From NCBI GenBank assembly GCA_964591665.1, contig CAZQCV010000002.1:1-43744 (forward strand): a DNA stretch of 43,744 nucleotides. Reading direction: 5' to 3'. Positions 29,306 to 36,879 of the stretch are shown here, in pieces. The stretch's first letter is position 1; each line of letters opens with the position of its first letter. The position numbers and the translations under genes were made by a program. The notes under the pieces are model-generated. The model was given only the letters and a program-made list of their open reading frames with translations, did no database searches and had not been told where the DNA came from. Source of the stretch: CAZQCV01 sp964591665. GTDB taxonomy: Bacteria; Patescibacteriota; Minisyncoccia; Phycocordibacterales; UBA9973.

Positions 29306-30784
29306 GTTTCGTGACGTGTAATATACATAGAGTAAACCGAATATGAGTACATATATACCAACCAGAAACAATGTCGCAAATTCAGGGATCGTCGTTGAGG
29401 CATATGGTACATGTGAAAGTTTTGTCGCTGTTCCTATAACAAACTCGAGCATTGCGTAAAGCGGATATGAAACAATAGGAATAAAAAATGAAAGACCAAG
29501 AACAGAGCTGATGGTAGCAATGAATCCAATCAGCATAATGATCGATATAAAAGGTAGCACAATCAAATTTGCGAGTGGACTAATAAACGACAATGTACCG
29601 ATACTGTATGCAATCCATGGCGTGACAAGCATTTGTGCAGCAAGTGTACTCGCAAGCGTTTCACGGATAAGTTTCATACGGATCCACGAAAGCCAGTCTG
29701 TCATTGGTGGTAAGAAGAGAATAATAGAAAGCGTCGCAAGAAATGATAGCTGAAAGGAAATATCATAGAGCAGTATTCGTGGGTTGATCGCAACCATAAT
29801 AAACGATACATACCACAGTGCGCGTAGTGCGTTATACATACGACCACTACCTTTAATAAACAGAAGTACACACGCCATTGCTCCAGCACGTATAGCAGTA
29901 GTCTGTAGCCCAGTCATAACCACAAAAGCAAAGATACCAATACCACCAAATATAAAGGTAACACTTCGTGAGAACATTGTTCTTAGAAGCCGAATAACAG
30001 CATCAGCAACAATCGTTACGTTATATCCAGAAAGTGCCACAATATGAATCGTTCCCGTTTTTACAAACGAAGTACGTAAGTCTGCATCGAGAGCACTTTT
30101 CTGTCCAAGCAAAATTCCAGACAGGAGTCCGGCACCTGTATCGGGTAAAAGTTTGTATATGTGTGAAACAAAAAACGTATTGAGTGCGGATAACTTGCGT
30201 GAAACAAGACAGCACCGTTGCACAGAGGTATCTTCGTATAGAGACGAGGCTTTAAAAATCACCGAGATGCCATCTTTCTTCAGATAGTTTCCGTAATCAA
30301 AAGTTCGATCGGCATCAGTGACAAATGATTTCGGGATAGTGGGTGTACCAGTGACATGTATATATGCGCCCATTGATGGAACGTCTTTTCCCGTTGTAGT
30401 TATCAGTACATTTTCATCTTTTGTTTTAAGTATAAACCGTGTTGAATACTCACCAACATCGGGCGTGGTCGTAATATATCCTTCAATTTGTACTGCAGAT
30501 CCTATGCGTTCACGAAGTAGTGAAACATTTGCGCGCGCATCAATGTGAAACCGAATCACACCCAAAACACAGAAGACTAAACCCAGAAAAAGGAAGAGCG
30601 TCCTGCTACGAACAGATTTAAAAAACATGCCACATAATACAAGAATAAGAAAAATACTACTTACTCCTATTATTGTATATGTTTCATGAAACAAGGTGAA
30701 AATATTTCGTGAACCCAAAAAGATACCAAAGAAAAATGCGCACACAGTGAAACCGACTGTTGTATCGAACTTATACCACTTCAT
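29279..30784 (-). CDS. comEC: ComEC/Rec2 DNA-uptake channel, without hydrolase domain
   Basis: ComEC forms the inner-membrane channel for single-stranded DNA in natural transformation. The 501-residue product has three N-terminal transmembrane helices, an OB-fold-like DUF4131 domain (about 85-190), and the Competence domain starting GAGLLSGILLGQKSALDADL with the signature GTIHIVALSGYNVTIV, followed by about eight helices. It stops where full ComEC continues into the metallo-hydrolase domain, which here is a separate gene at 27751-28617. Its start overlaps the end of rnhA by 14 nt, so translation of the two is likely coupled. Confidence 0.93.
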   Translation of the reverse strand: MKWYKFDTTVGFTVCAFFFGIFLGSRNIFTLFHETYTIIGVSSIFLILVLCGMFFKSVRSRTLFLFLGLVFCVLGVIRFHIDARANVSLLRERIGSAVQIEGYITTTPDVGEYSTRFILKTKDENVLITTTGKDVPSMGAYIHVTGTPTIPKSFVTDADRTFDYGNYLKKDGISVIFKASSLYEDTSVQRCCLVSRKLSALNTFFVSHIYKLLPDTGAGLLSGILLGQKSALDADLRTSFVKTGTIHIVALSGYNVTIVADAVIRLLRTMFSRSVTFIFGGIGIFAFVVMTGLQTTAIRAGAMACVLLFIKGSGRMYNALRALWYVSFIMVAINPRILLYDISFQLSFLATLSIILFLPPMTDWLSWIRMKLIRETLASTLAAQMLVTPWIAYSIGTLSFISPLANLIVLPFISIIMLIGFIATISSVLGLSFFIPIVSYPLYAMLEFVIGTATKLSHVPYASTTIPEFATLFLVGIYVLIFGLLYVYYTSRNIKSITEIQ

Positions 30785-31526
30785 GTCCTTGCCAGAGTTT
30801 TACGAGGTCGTCGTATTCTTCTTTGGAAAAAACTTTCTTAAATCTTGCTCCTTTTTTACCTTTTACACGTTTTTCGCACGCTGCCCATGTTTCATCTTTG
30901 TATACAGAACCATCAACACAGGAAGCATACGCATATGGTTTTTTGTTTTTAGAAGAAGACTTTTGAGATGTACTAACAGTACTTGTAAATAGTTCTTTTT
31001 CATCAATACTCATAAGTTTCAAGTAACTTTCTAAAGCACCAGTATAGAGTAGCGGTTGTGAACTGTCTGCGTATTCTGTGGCGATCTGATCAACACGCTC
31101 GTTTGCCCAGATACCACTATGACCTTTTACTTTTATCCATTCGAGTCCTTGTTTTGATTTTATTCGAAACGAGATAGCAGCAAGTGCCCTCCATAAATCT
31201 TGATTGAGCACCTCATCACCGTTTTGAGTTTTCCATCCATTCTTTTCCCAACCGAAAACCCAACCAGTGATACCGTTTAGAACATATGCAGAGTCTGTGT
31301 GGACTTCGACTTTTCCTGCAATTTTTCTTTCTTCAATATATTGTAAAGATTCTAGTGTTGCGAGAAGTTCCATGCGATTATTTGTGGTGTGATCTTCGTG
31401 ACCACCGAGCTCTACAACTTTTTTATGTTCCTTTTCATCAGTGATTATTAGCAAGGCACCAAAACCACCAGGACCAGGATTGCCCCGAGATGAGCCGTCA
31501 GTGTAGATGATCGTTTTTGGATTCAT
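30771..31526 (-). CDS. rnhA: Ribonuclease HI with a C-terminal hybrid-binding-like domain
   Basis: RNase HI cuts RNA in RNA-DNA hybrids. The 251-residue product has the DEDD active site: Asp10 in YTDGSSRGNPGPGG, Glu53 in NNRMELLATL, Asp78 in VHTDSAYV and a late Asp in NERVDQIATEYA. After about residue 160 there is a linker and then a domain (about 200-245) with YAYASCVDGSVYKDETWAAC and GKKGARFKKVFSKEEYDDL. This resembles the hybrid-binding 'viroplasmin' module normally found at the N-terminus of RNase H1. The start at 31526 is chosen since it precedes the conserved YTDGS strand; a TATCAT box lies 9 nt upstream. comEC overlaps its 3' end. Confidence 0.93.
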   Translation of the reverse strand: MNPKTIIYTDGSSRGNPGPGGFGALLIITDEKEHKKVVELGGHEDHTTNNRMELLATLESLQYIEERKIAGKVEVHTDSAYVLNGITGWVFGWEKNGWKTQNGDEVLNQDLWRALAAISFRIKSKQGLEWIKVKGHSGIWANERVDQIATEYADSSQPLLYTGALESYLKLMSIDEKELFTSTVSTSQKSSSKNKKPYAYASCVDGSVYKDETWAACEKRVKGKKGARFKKVFSKEEYDDLVKLWQGHEVV

Positions 31527-31535
31527 GATAAGTAC

Positions 31536-31541
31536 ATGATA
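31536..31541 (-). promoter_or_regulatory. Possible rnhA -10 box TATCAT, 9 nt before ATG
   Basis: The box on the minus strand ends 9 nt before the chosen ATG at 31526. The -35 is not convincing. Confidence 0.4.
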
Positions 31542-31568
31542 CCACATATTCATTAGAGAAATAAAAAA

Positions 31569-31600
31569 TAGCCAACAGTACCTTTAAATACTGCTGGCTA
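31569..31600 (-). terminator. purC-purE terminator
   Basis: TAGCCAGCAGTA pairs with TACTGTTGGCTA (one mismatch) on the minus strand, followed by TTTTTTAT, 26 nt after the gene's stop. Confidence 0.85.
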
Positions 31601-31625
31601 GTTATCTACATATCCATAATATGTT

Positions 31626-33074
31626 TTACATTTTGGGAAAATAATAGTTTTGAACCATATTGTTTCTCATCTTTCTTACTTTCGTCTGCAATTCGTTTTT
31701 GAATTCGCCCAAATATTTTGCAAGTGATGGATCAGCAGTTGCTAATATTTGTAACGCCAATAACCCTGCGTTCTGTGCACCATCTAACGCCATTGTTGCA
31801 ACAGGAACACCACCAGGCATCTGCAAAATAGACAAGATGCTGTCCCAGCCATCTATTGAGTTACTTGATTTTACGGGAACGCCTATAACAGGAACTATCG
31901 TGTGCGCTGCAATCATACCAGGCAAATGTGCAGCACCACCTGCACCGGCGATAACTACTTTGACGCCACGAGCAACAAGCTCCTGTGCGTATACCTGTAG
32001 CATAACTGGTGTACGATGTGCTGATACACAAGACAACTCAAAAGGGACTCCTGCCTCTACTAATACATCTGCTGCTTTTTTCATTACAGGTAAATCTGAT
32101 TCGGAACCCATAACGATACTTACCTTTGGTCCTTCAGCTGCGGGTCTTATTTTTACCAAAGACGCGCAAACCTTTTCATACAGGTCATCATCATTGACTG
32201 AAAGTTCTGTGTAAGGTGTTCCTACTACAATTTGATACAGCTCCTGGTAGCGATCCTTGATAGTTGCTTTGAGTGCATCATCAAACACCGGCAGTACATC
32301 ACCATCTTTGCCTTGCCAATTATGTTCGACCAACCATTGTCGTACAAATTCTTTTGACAAAGCTTTTGGTTCTTCATTTTCTGCCAATGCTGTCTCATAT
32401 GTGTTGGCATACCAGTATCTACTGGAATCTGGTGTATGAATTTCGTCAATAAGATAGACTTCACCTGATTCATCTTCACCGAATTCATATTTCGTATCAA
32501 CAAGGATTAATCCGCGATCAGCAGCCATTTCTTGTCCTCTCAGAAAAAGCTTACGCGAAACACGATTAATATGTTCCAACTGGTTTTTAGTCATAAGACC
32601 ACGCTCTAAAATATCTTCAAAAGAAATGTCTTCGTCGTGTTCTCCTTTTGGGGCTTTCGTCGTCGGGGTGATAAAAACTTCTGGCAGTCTTACATTTTTT
32701 TTGCAATCCGAAGGAATAGAATAACCCCATGGATTTGCTTTACCTGCTTCAACATAATTTCGATAGAAAGAACCTGTGTTAAACCCTCTAACAACAAATT
32801 CTACCTTAAAGGGTTTAACCTTCTTCCATATTGAAACTCTCGGATGCGGAACGTCTAAAAGGCAATTCTTCACAATATCTTCCGTGGCTCTCATAAAATG
32901 AGCAGCAATAAGATTAAGAATTACTCCTTTGCGAGGTACTTCAAAGGGTAATACAACATCAAATGCAGAGATCCTGTCGGTCGTTTCAGCAACGATGACA
33001 CCACCTACTGTGTGTAAATTGCGGACTTTTCCTTCATAGAAGGAGCCTTGTCCTGGATAGATTTTTTGATTCAT
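31626..33074 (-). CDS. PurC-PurE fusion: SAICAR synthetase and N5-CAIR mutase
   Basis: The 482-residue product joins two consecutive-region enzymes of purine synthesis. Residues 1 to about 310 are SAICAR synthetase of the longer, yeast-like type (GQGSFYEGKVRNLH, TTDRISAFDVVLPFEVPRKG, YLIDEIHTPDSSRYW). Residues about 319-482 are class I PurE (MGSESDLPVMKKAA, SCVSAHRTP, AGAGGAAHLPGMIAAHT, then the MPGGVPVATMAL stretch). Fusion in the order C-E also occurs in animal PAICS. A direct hand-over of CAIR between domains is plausible. It has a strong promoter sharing its -35 bases with the divergent pyrE-pyrF gene. No other purine genes adjoin it; the purN-like gene is 4 kb away. Confidence 0.96.
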   Translation of the reverse strand: MNQKIYPGQGSFYEGKVRNLHTVGGVIVAETTDRISAFDVVLPFEVPRKGVILNLIAAHFMRATEDIVKNCLLDVPHPRVSIWKKVKPFKVEFVVRGFNTGSFYRNYVEAGKANPWGYSIPSDCKKNVRLPEVFITPTTKAPKGEHDEDISFEDILERGLMTKNQLEHINRVSRKLFLRGQEMAADRGLILVDTKYEFGEDESGEVYLIDEIHTPDSSRYWYANTYETALAENEEPKALSKEFVRQWLVEHNWQGKDGDVLPVFDDALKATIKDRYQELYQIVVGTPYTELSVNDDDLYEKVCASLVKIRPAAEGPKVSIVMGSESDLPVMKKAADVLVEAGVPFELSCVSAHRTPVMLQVYAQELVARGVKVVIAGAGGAAHLPGMIAAHTIVPVIGVPVKSSNSIDGWDSILSILQMPGGVPVATMALDGAQNAGLLALQILATADPSLAKYLGEFKNELQTKVRKMRNNMVQNYYFPKM

Positions 33075-33104
33075 AAAAAATATTTTTTGATTTAAATTTC
33101 ACTC

Positions 33105-33133
33105 ACAGTACCATTTTCAGTAGTTATTGTCAA
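33105..33133 (-). promoter_or_regulatory. purC-purE promoter (TTGACA-17-TACTGT)
   Basis: On the minus strand a consensus TTGACA (33128-33133), 17 bp, then TACTGT (33105-33110). The leader is about 25-30 nt of A/T-rich sequence. The -35 overlaps that of pyrE-pyrF. Confidence 0.8.
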
Positions 33134-33155
33134 AATAGTATTTTCATGGTAATGT
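33127..33155 (+). promoter_or_regulatory. pyrE-pyrF promoter (TTGTCA-17-TAATGT)
   Basis: TTGTCA (33127-33132), 17 bp, then TAATGT (33150-33155); the leader to ATG 33179 is about 17 nt. Five bases of its -35 are shared with the divergent purC-purE promoter. Confidence 0.75.
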
Positions 33156-33178
33156 GAAAGCAATAAAAATTTACAAAA

Positions 33179-34750
33179 ATGAATACTTTAAAACAACAAA
33201 TTATTGCATTTCTTTTAGAGAAAGGGATCATTAAAACAAATTTCAAACAGCCAATTACCTTTAAGTCTAAGATCAAAAGTCCGATTTATTGTGACTTTCG
33301 AAAATCTTCGTCATATCCTGAATTAATGGAAATGATTGCCAGAGGTTTCAGATATCTGAGCGAAGGTAAAGACATTGACGGTGTTATCGGTGTAGCAACT
33401 GGAGCAATTTCGCATGCGACACATTTTGCGCTGAAAAATAATTTACCATCTGGATATATCCGACCTGGTGCTACAGCAAAAGACTATGGCTTGGGAAATT
33501 TAATTGAAGGCTTGGAAGTATCTGGTAAGTCAATCAAGCTTATTGAAGACCTTGTTACAAGCGGTGGTTCGGTAATTGAAAATGCACGAATTTTGGAAAA
33601 AGCTGGTGCAAGAGAAATTGAAATCTCTTCTATTTTTTCATATAGCACGAAAAAAGCAGACCAGGAGTTTGCAGATGCTGGATTTACCTACACATCAATC
33701 ATCACGATTCACGATGTATTACCTGAACTACAAAAGATTCTTTCAACCGAAGAATTTGAAATGTTGGAAGACTGGGTGCGTGATCCTGACGGTTGGTTCA
33801 ATCGTCACAAAACAAAATTCGATTTTGGTTACCTGACTTTTTTACGCATGTCAGCACAGAAAACGAAGAGTCTTATTTGTATGGGATTGGACCCTGTCGT
33901 AGAAGCATTGCCTGTGGAACAAAATGAGATAGGTACGATAAATGATGCAATAGGATATTTCAAAATTTTATTACATAAAATGAAAGAAAAAAATATACTA
34001 CCTGCAACATTTAAACCAAATGAAGGATTTTTCTCTAAATTTGACAACAAAGGTGATACAAACGGTTCCCAGTTTTTGGCAGATTTTACGAACAAAAATT
34101 CAATAAATGCCTTAACAACGTTGAAATTACCCGTTATCATTGATTGCAAACGTGGTGATATTGGCAAAAGTTCTGCAAACTACGCAAAACAGTATTTAGA
34201 AAATATGGATTACGACGCGATAACCATATCACCATATATGGGTTTTGATTCTGTAGAACCATTCATTAAATATTGCAACGCAGAAGATGCAAAAGGTGTG
34301 TATATTTTGGTAAGAACATCAAATCCTGGTGCAGCAGATTTCCAAAATCGAAAGATGGAAGATGGAAGACCTCTATATCAACACGTCGCTGATAAAGTCA
34401 TCGAATGGGCAAAAGACAGACCTGGTGTTGGTGCAGTAGTAGGTGCTACGTCGTTACCTGAACTTGGTGAAATATTGAAAATGTTCGCAGGTAAAGACAT
34501 ACCGGTGTTGGTTCCTGGTGTTGGTGCACAAGGTGGCAGCGCAAAAAATGTTGCAGCTATCGCACGCGAAGTTGGTTTTGAATTGGAATTGTTGCGTATC
34601 AATTCATCTAGTGGGTTAACTCACCCATGGTACAAAAATCTCGGTGATGCTATTCCAGAAGTAGATATGTGCATAGAAATGTGTATTAACGAACTGAAGA
34701 AATTAAATGAAGAGGTTGGTTATCAGCCCGCTTATAATTTTAAGTATTAG
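33179..34750 (+). CDS. PyrE-PyrF fusion: orotate phosphoribosyltransferase and OMP decarboxylase
   Basis: The 523-residue product carries the last two steps to UMP. Residues 1 to about 210 are OPRT, with YIRPGATAKDYGLGN and the PRPP motif KLIEDLVTSGGSVIE. Residues about 222-523 are OMP decarboxylase of the longer class, with CMGLDPVVEALP, the catalytic DCKRGDIGKSSANYA and VPGVGAQGG near the phosphate site. The order equals that of animal UMP synthase, but the decarboxylase class differs, so the fusion is probably independent. It has its own promoter and terminator, divergent from purC-purE. With pyrC and pyrD nearby, the route from carbamoyl-aspartate to UMP is complete. Confidence 0.96.
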   Translation: MNTLKQQIIAFLLEKGIIKTNFKQPITFKSKIKSPIYCDFRKSSSYPELMEMIARGFRYLSEGKDIDGVIGVATGAISHATHFALKNNLPSGYIRPGATAKDYGLGNLIEGLEVSGKSIKLIEDLVTSGGSVIENARILEKAGAREIEISSIFSYSTKKADQEFADAGFTYTSIITIHDVLPELQKILSTEEFEMLEDWVRDPDGWFNRHKTKFDFGYLTFLRMSAQKTKSLICMGLDPVVEALPVEQNEIGTINDAIGYFKILLHKMKEKNILPATFKPNEGFFSKFDNKGDTNGSQFLADFTNKNSINALTTLKLPVIIDCKRGDIGKSSANYAKQYLENMDYDAITISPYMGFDSVEPFIKYCNAEDAKGVYILVRTSNPGAADFQNRKMEDGRPLYQHVADKVIEWAKDRPGVGAVVGATSLPELGEILKMFAGKDIPVLVPGVGAQGGSAKNVAAIAREVGFELELLRINSSSGLTHPWYKNLGDAIPEVDMCIEMCINELKKLNEEVGYQPAYNFKY

Positions 34751-34765
34751 GATATTTTTATTTAC

Positions 34766-34793
34766 AAGGTTAACCATTTGGTTAACCTTTTTT
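34766..34793 (+). terminator. pyrE-pyrF terminator
   Basis: AAGGTTAACCA / TGGTTAACCTT, 11-bp perfect stem with a TT loop (effectively a tetraloop), followed by T. It abuts the recJ stop. Confidence 0.88.
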
Positions 34794-36420
34794 ATTTCAC
34801 ATCAACAATCCGCATACGGAGCTCTGGTCGTCCACGGAAATATGACATCTCGAGCGTTGCAACGAGTGTACACATTTCACCGAGTTCGAGTTTCGGATAA
34901 TCGCTCGATTTTTTAAAAAAAGCGATCGCTGTTTTTGAAACTTTTCCATCTGAAACCATAATTTCCAAATGATCTCCGTCAGCACCAAAATGCTTTATAT
35001 TCATAACCCGAACATTATCAAATGCAAAAATAGGTTTCGGATTACCAACACCAAACGGTGCGAGTTGTGCAATCTCGTTATAGAACTTTGGTGTTATATC
35101 TGTAAGGATTAAATGCGCATCAATAGTATAAGAAGAACTGAGCTCTTTTTCTTTTTTTACTTTTTCATACGCAGAAGTTAGTTCATCATGGAAGACAAGC
35201 AGTGAGGATTTCGGTAAACTAAATCCACCAGAAAATTCATGCCCACCGAAGACGTCAAAGAGGTGTGAGACCTTGGTCATAAGATCAACCACATGCACAC
35301 TACCATCAGACCGACACGATCCTTTATATGAATCTCCTTCACCGCCCCAGACAAACGCTGGTTTCTGATACGTTTCAACAATCTTTGAAGCAACAAGACC
35401 GAGTACTCCTGGTCGCCATGTCGGATCACCGATGATGATAATTGAAGACGAGGACAACTCTTCCATTCTCGTGTGTACTTTTTTCATTATTGTTGCGACA
35501 AGTGTTTTACGAGTATCATTTGTCTTTGTGAGATGTTCCGCTTCTTGAATACCGAGAACCTCATCTGTAGTGGAGAGCATACTAAATGCTCGCATCGGTG
35601 AATCAAGTCGTGAAGCGACGTTGATACGTGGCGTTATCATAAACGTTAGGTCGTCCTCAGTAAGATGGAGCACATCAAGTTTTGTCTTTTTAAATAAATG
35701 TCTCAGCCCTGGGCGACGGGTCTTCGGCAACACTTTCATTCCATAGTATGCAAATACGCGATTCTCGCCAACAAGCGGCACCATATCAGAAAGCGTTGCA
35801 AGTCCAACCATATCAAGCAGCCATTTATCAAAACCAATGGGCACAGAGACTTTTGTCATGAGCGCTTGTATGAGTTTAAACATCACACCAGAACCACACA
35901 GTTCTTTGAACGGATAGTCACATCCTGGTTGTTTCGGATTAAGAATTGCAAATGCTGGTGGTAACGTCTCATGTGGTATATGGTGATCGGTAACAATAAC
36001 ATCAACACCCGACTCCTGTGCATACGCGATTTCAGGAATAGCAGTAATACCAAGGTCGATAGTAATTATAAGATTCGTACCTTGTGCAATAAAACTTTCT
36101 ACCGCATCACGGTGAAGTCCATATCCTTCATCATGCCGATCTGGAATATATACAGTGAAGTTGTCATAGTTGATAACCTTAAAAAAATCATGCAGTATCA
36201 CCGCACCAGGTATACCATCACAGTCGTAGTCACTATAGACAACAATATTTTCTTTATTCTCGATAGCTTTGAGAATACGCTCTACGGCCTTATCCATATC
36301 TTTCATGAGAAACGGATCATGGGTACCAGCTACATAGTTCGGAGATAAAAAAGCTTCCCAAGAATCCTCGGGAATCGCTCTGTTTTTGAGCAGTTGTCGA
36401 ATCATATCAGTCATTGGCAT
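34792..36420 (-). CDS. recJ: Single-strand-specific exonuclease RecJ
   Basis: RecJ degrades single-stranded DNA 5' to 3' in recombination and mismatch repair. The 542-residue product has DHH-family motif I as SDYDCDG (63-69; usually GDYDVDG), motif III DHH (145-147) in IVTDHHIPHE, a later GGHEFSGG-type DHHA1 motif (FGGHEFSGGFS), and a C-terminal OB-like domain. It is a little shorter than E. coli RecJ (577). It is divergent from a HIT gene; both are predicted to be leaderless. RecJ and RecO in one window give two parts of the RecFOR route. Confidence 0.96.
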   Translation of the reverse strand: MPMTDMIRQLLKNRAIPEDSWEAFLSPNYVAGTHDPFLMKDMDKAVERILKAIENKENIVVYSDYDCDGIPGAVILHDFFKVINYDNFTVYIPDRHDEGYGLHRDAVESFIAQGTNLIITIDLGITAIPEIAYAQESGVDVIVTDHHIPHETLPPAFAILNPKQPGCDYPFKELCGSGVMFKLIQALMTKVSVPIGFDKWLLDMVGLATLSDMVPLVGENRVFAYYGMKVLPKTRRPGLRHLFKKTKLDVLHLTEDDLTFMITPRINVASRLDSPMRAFSMLSTTDEVLGIQEAEHLTKTNDTRKTLVATIMKKVHTRMEELSSSSIIIIGDPTWRPGVLGLVASKIVETYQKPAFVWGGEGDSYKGSCRSDGSVHVVDLMTKVSHLFDVFGGHEFSGGFSLPKSSLLVFHDELTSAYEKVKKEKELSSSYTIDAHLILTDITPKFYNEIAQLAPFGVGNPKPIFAFDNVRVMNIKHFGADGDHLEIMVSDGKVSKTAIAFFKKSSDYPKLELGEMCTLVATLEMSYFRGRPELRMRIVDVK

Positions 36421-36442
36421 ATAGGTTATTCTAGCATATACT
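36414..36442 (+). promoter_or_regulatory. HIT gene promoter (TTGGCA-17-TATACT), leaderless
   Basis: TTGGCA (36414-36419) lies within the first codons of recJ; TATACT (36437-36442) ends 7 nt before ATG 36450. Confidence 0.75.
36428..36436 (-). promoter_or_regulatory. recJ extended -10 (TGCTAGAAT), 7 nt before ATG, leaderless
   Basis: TGC-TAGAAT on the minus strand is an extended -10 that needs no -35; none is seen. It ends 7 nt before the recJ ATG and lies between the -35 and -10 of the divergent HIT promoter. Confidence 0.6.
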
Positions 36443-36449
36443 ACTGTGT

Positions 36450-36827
36450 ATGAGTGATTGTATATTTTGCAAAATCGTGGCCGGGCATATACCGAGTCAC
36501 ACTCTATATGAAGATGATAAATTCATCGCTTTTTTAGATATTAACCCAAAAACAAAAGGTCATACGCTACTCCTCACAAAAGAGCATTATACATGGCCGA
36601 TAGATGTGCCAAACTTTGGAGAATACTTCGAAGCGGCAAAAAAAGTAGGCTTATTGTTAAAAGAAAAATTACATCCAGAATATTTGAGTTTCCAAACGTT
36701 TGGAACTGAAGTTGCACACGCACATATACATATCGTACCTTTTTACAGCATGACCGAAGAATCCCATAGAACAAGACCGAGTACCGAAGAACTACTTGAG
36801 CTCGTAAAAAAAATCAAAGGAGCATAA
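36450..36827 (+). CDS. HIT-family nucleotide hydrolase/transferase
   Basis: HIT proteins act on nucleoside phosphoramidates or dinucleotides. The 125-residue product has the histidine triad HAHIH (90-94, His90, His92, His94) followed by IVPFY. The N-terminus CIFCKIVAGHIPSH contains a CxxC pair that may bind zinc with other residues. The FLDINPKTKGHTLLLTKEH segment is typical. The substrate cannot be named. It is a single-gene unit with its promoter nested against that of recJ. Confidence 0.93.
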   Translation: MSDCIFCKIVAGHIPSHTLYEDDKFIAFLDINPKTKGHTLLLTKEHYTWPIDVPNFGEYFEAAKKVGLLLKEKLHPEYLSFQTFGTEVAHAHIHIVPFYSMTEESHRTRPSTEELLELVKKIKGA

Positions 36828-36831
36828 AAAT

Positions 36832-36857
36832 AAGCAGAGTGAATACTCACTCTGCTT
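36832..36857. terminator. Bidirectional terminator between the HIT gene and pyrC
   Basis: AAGCAGAGTGA / TCACTCTGCTT, 11-bp perfect stem with an ATAC loop. The minus strand continues with ATTTTTA, favouring termination of pyrC. Confidence 0.87.
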
Positions 36858-36879
36858 TAATATATTTTGATAACAAATG

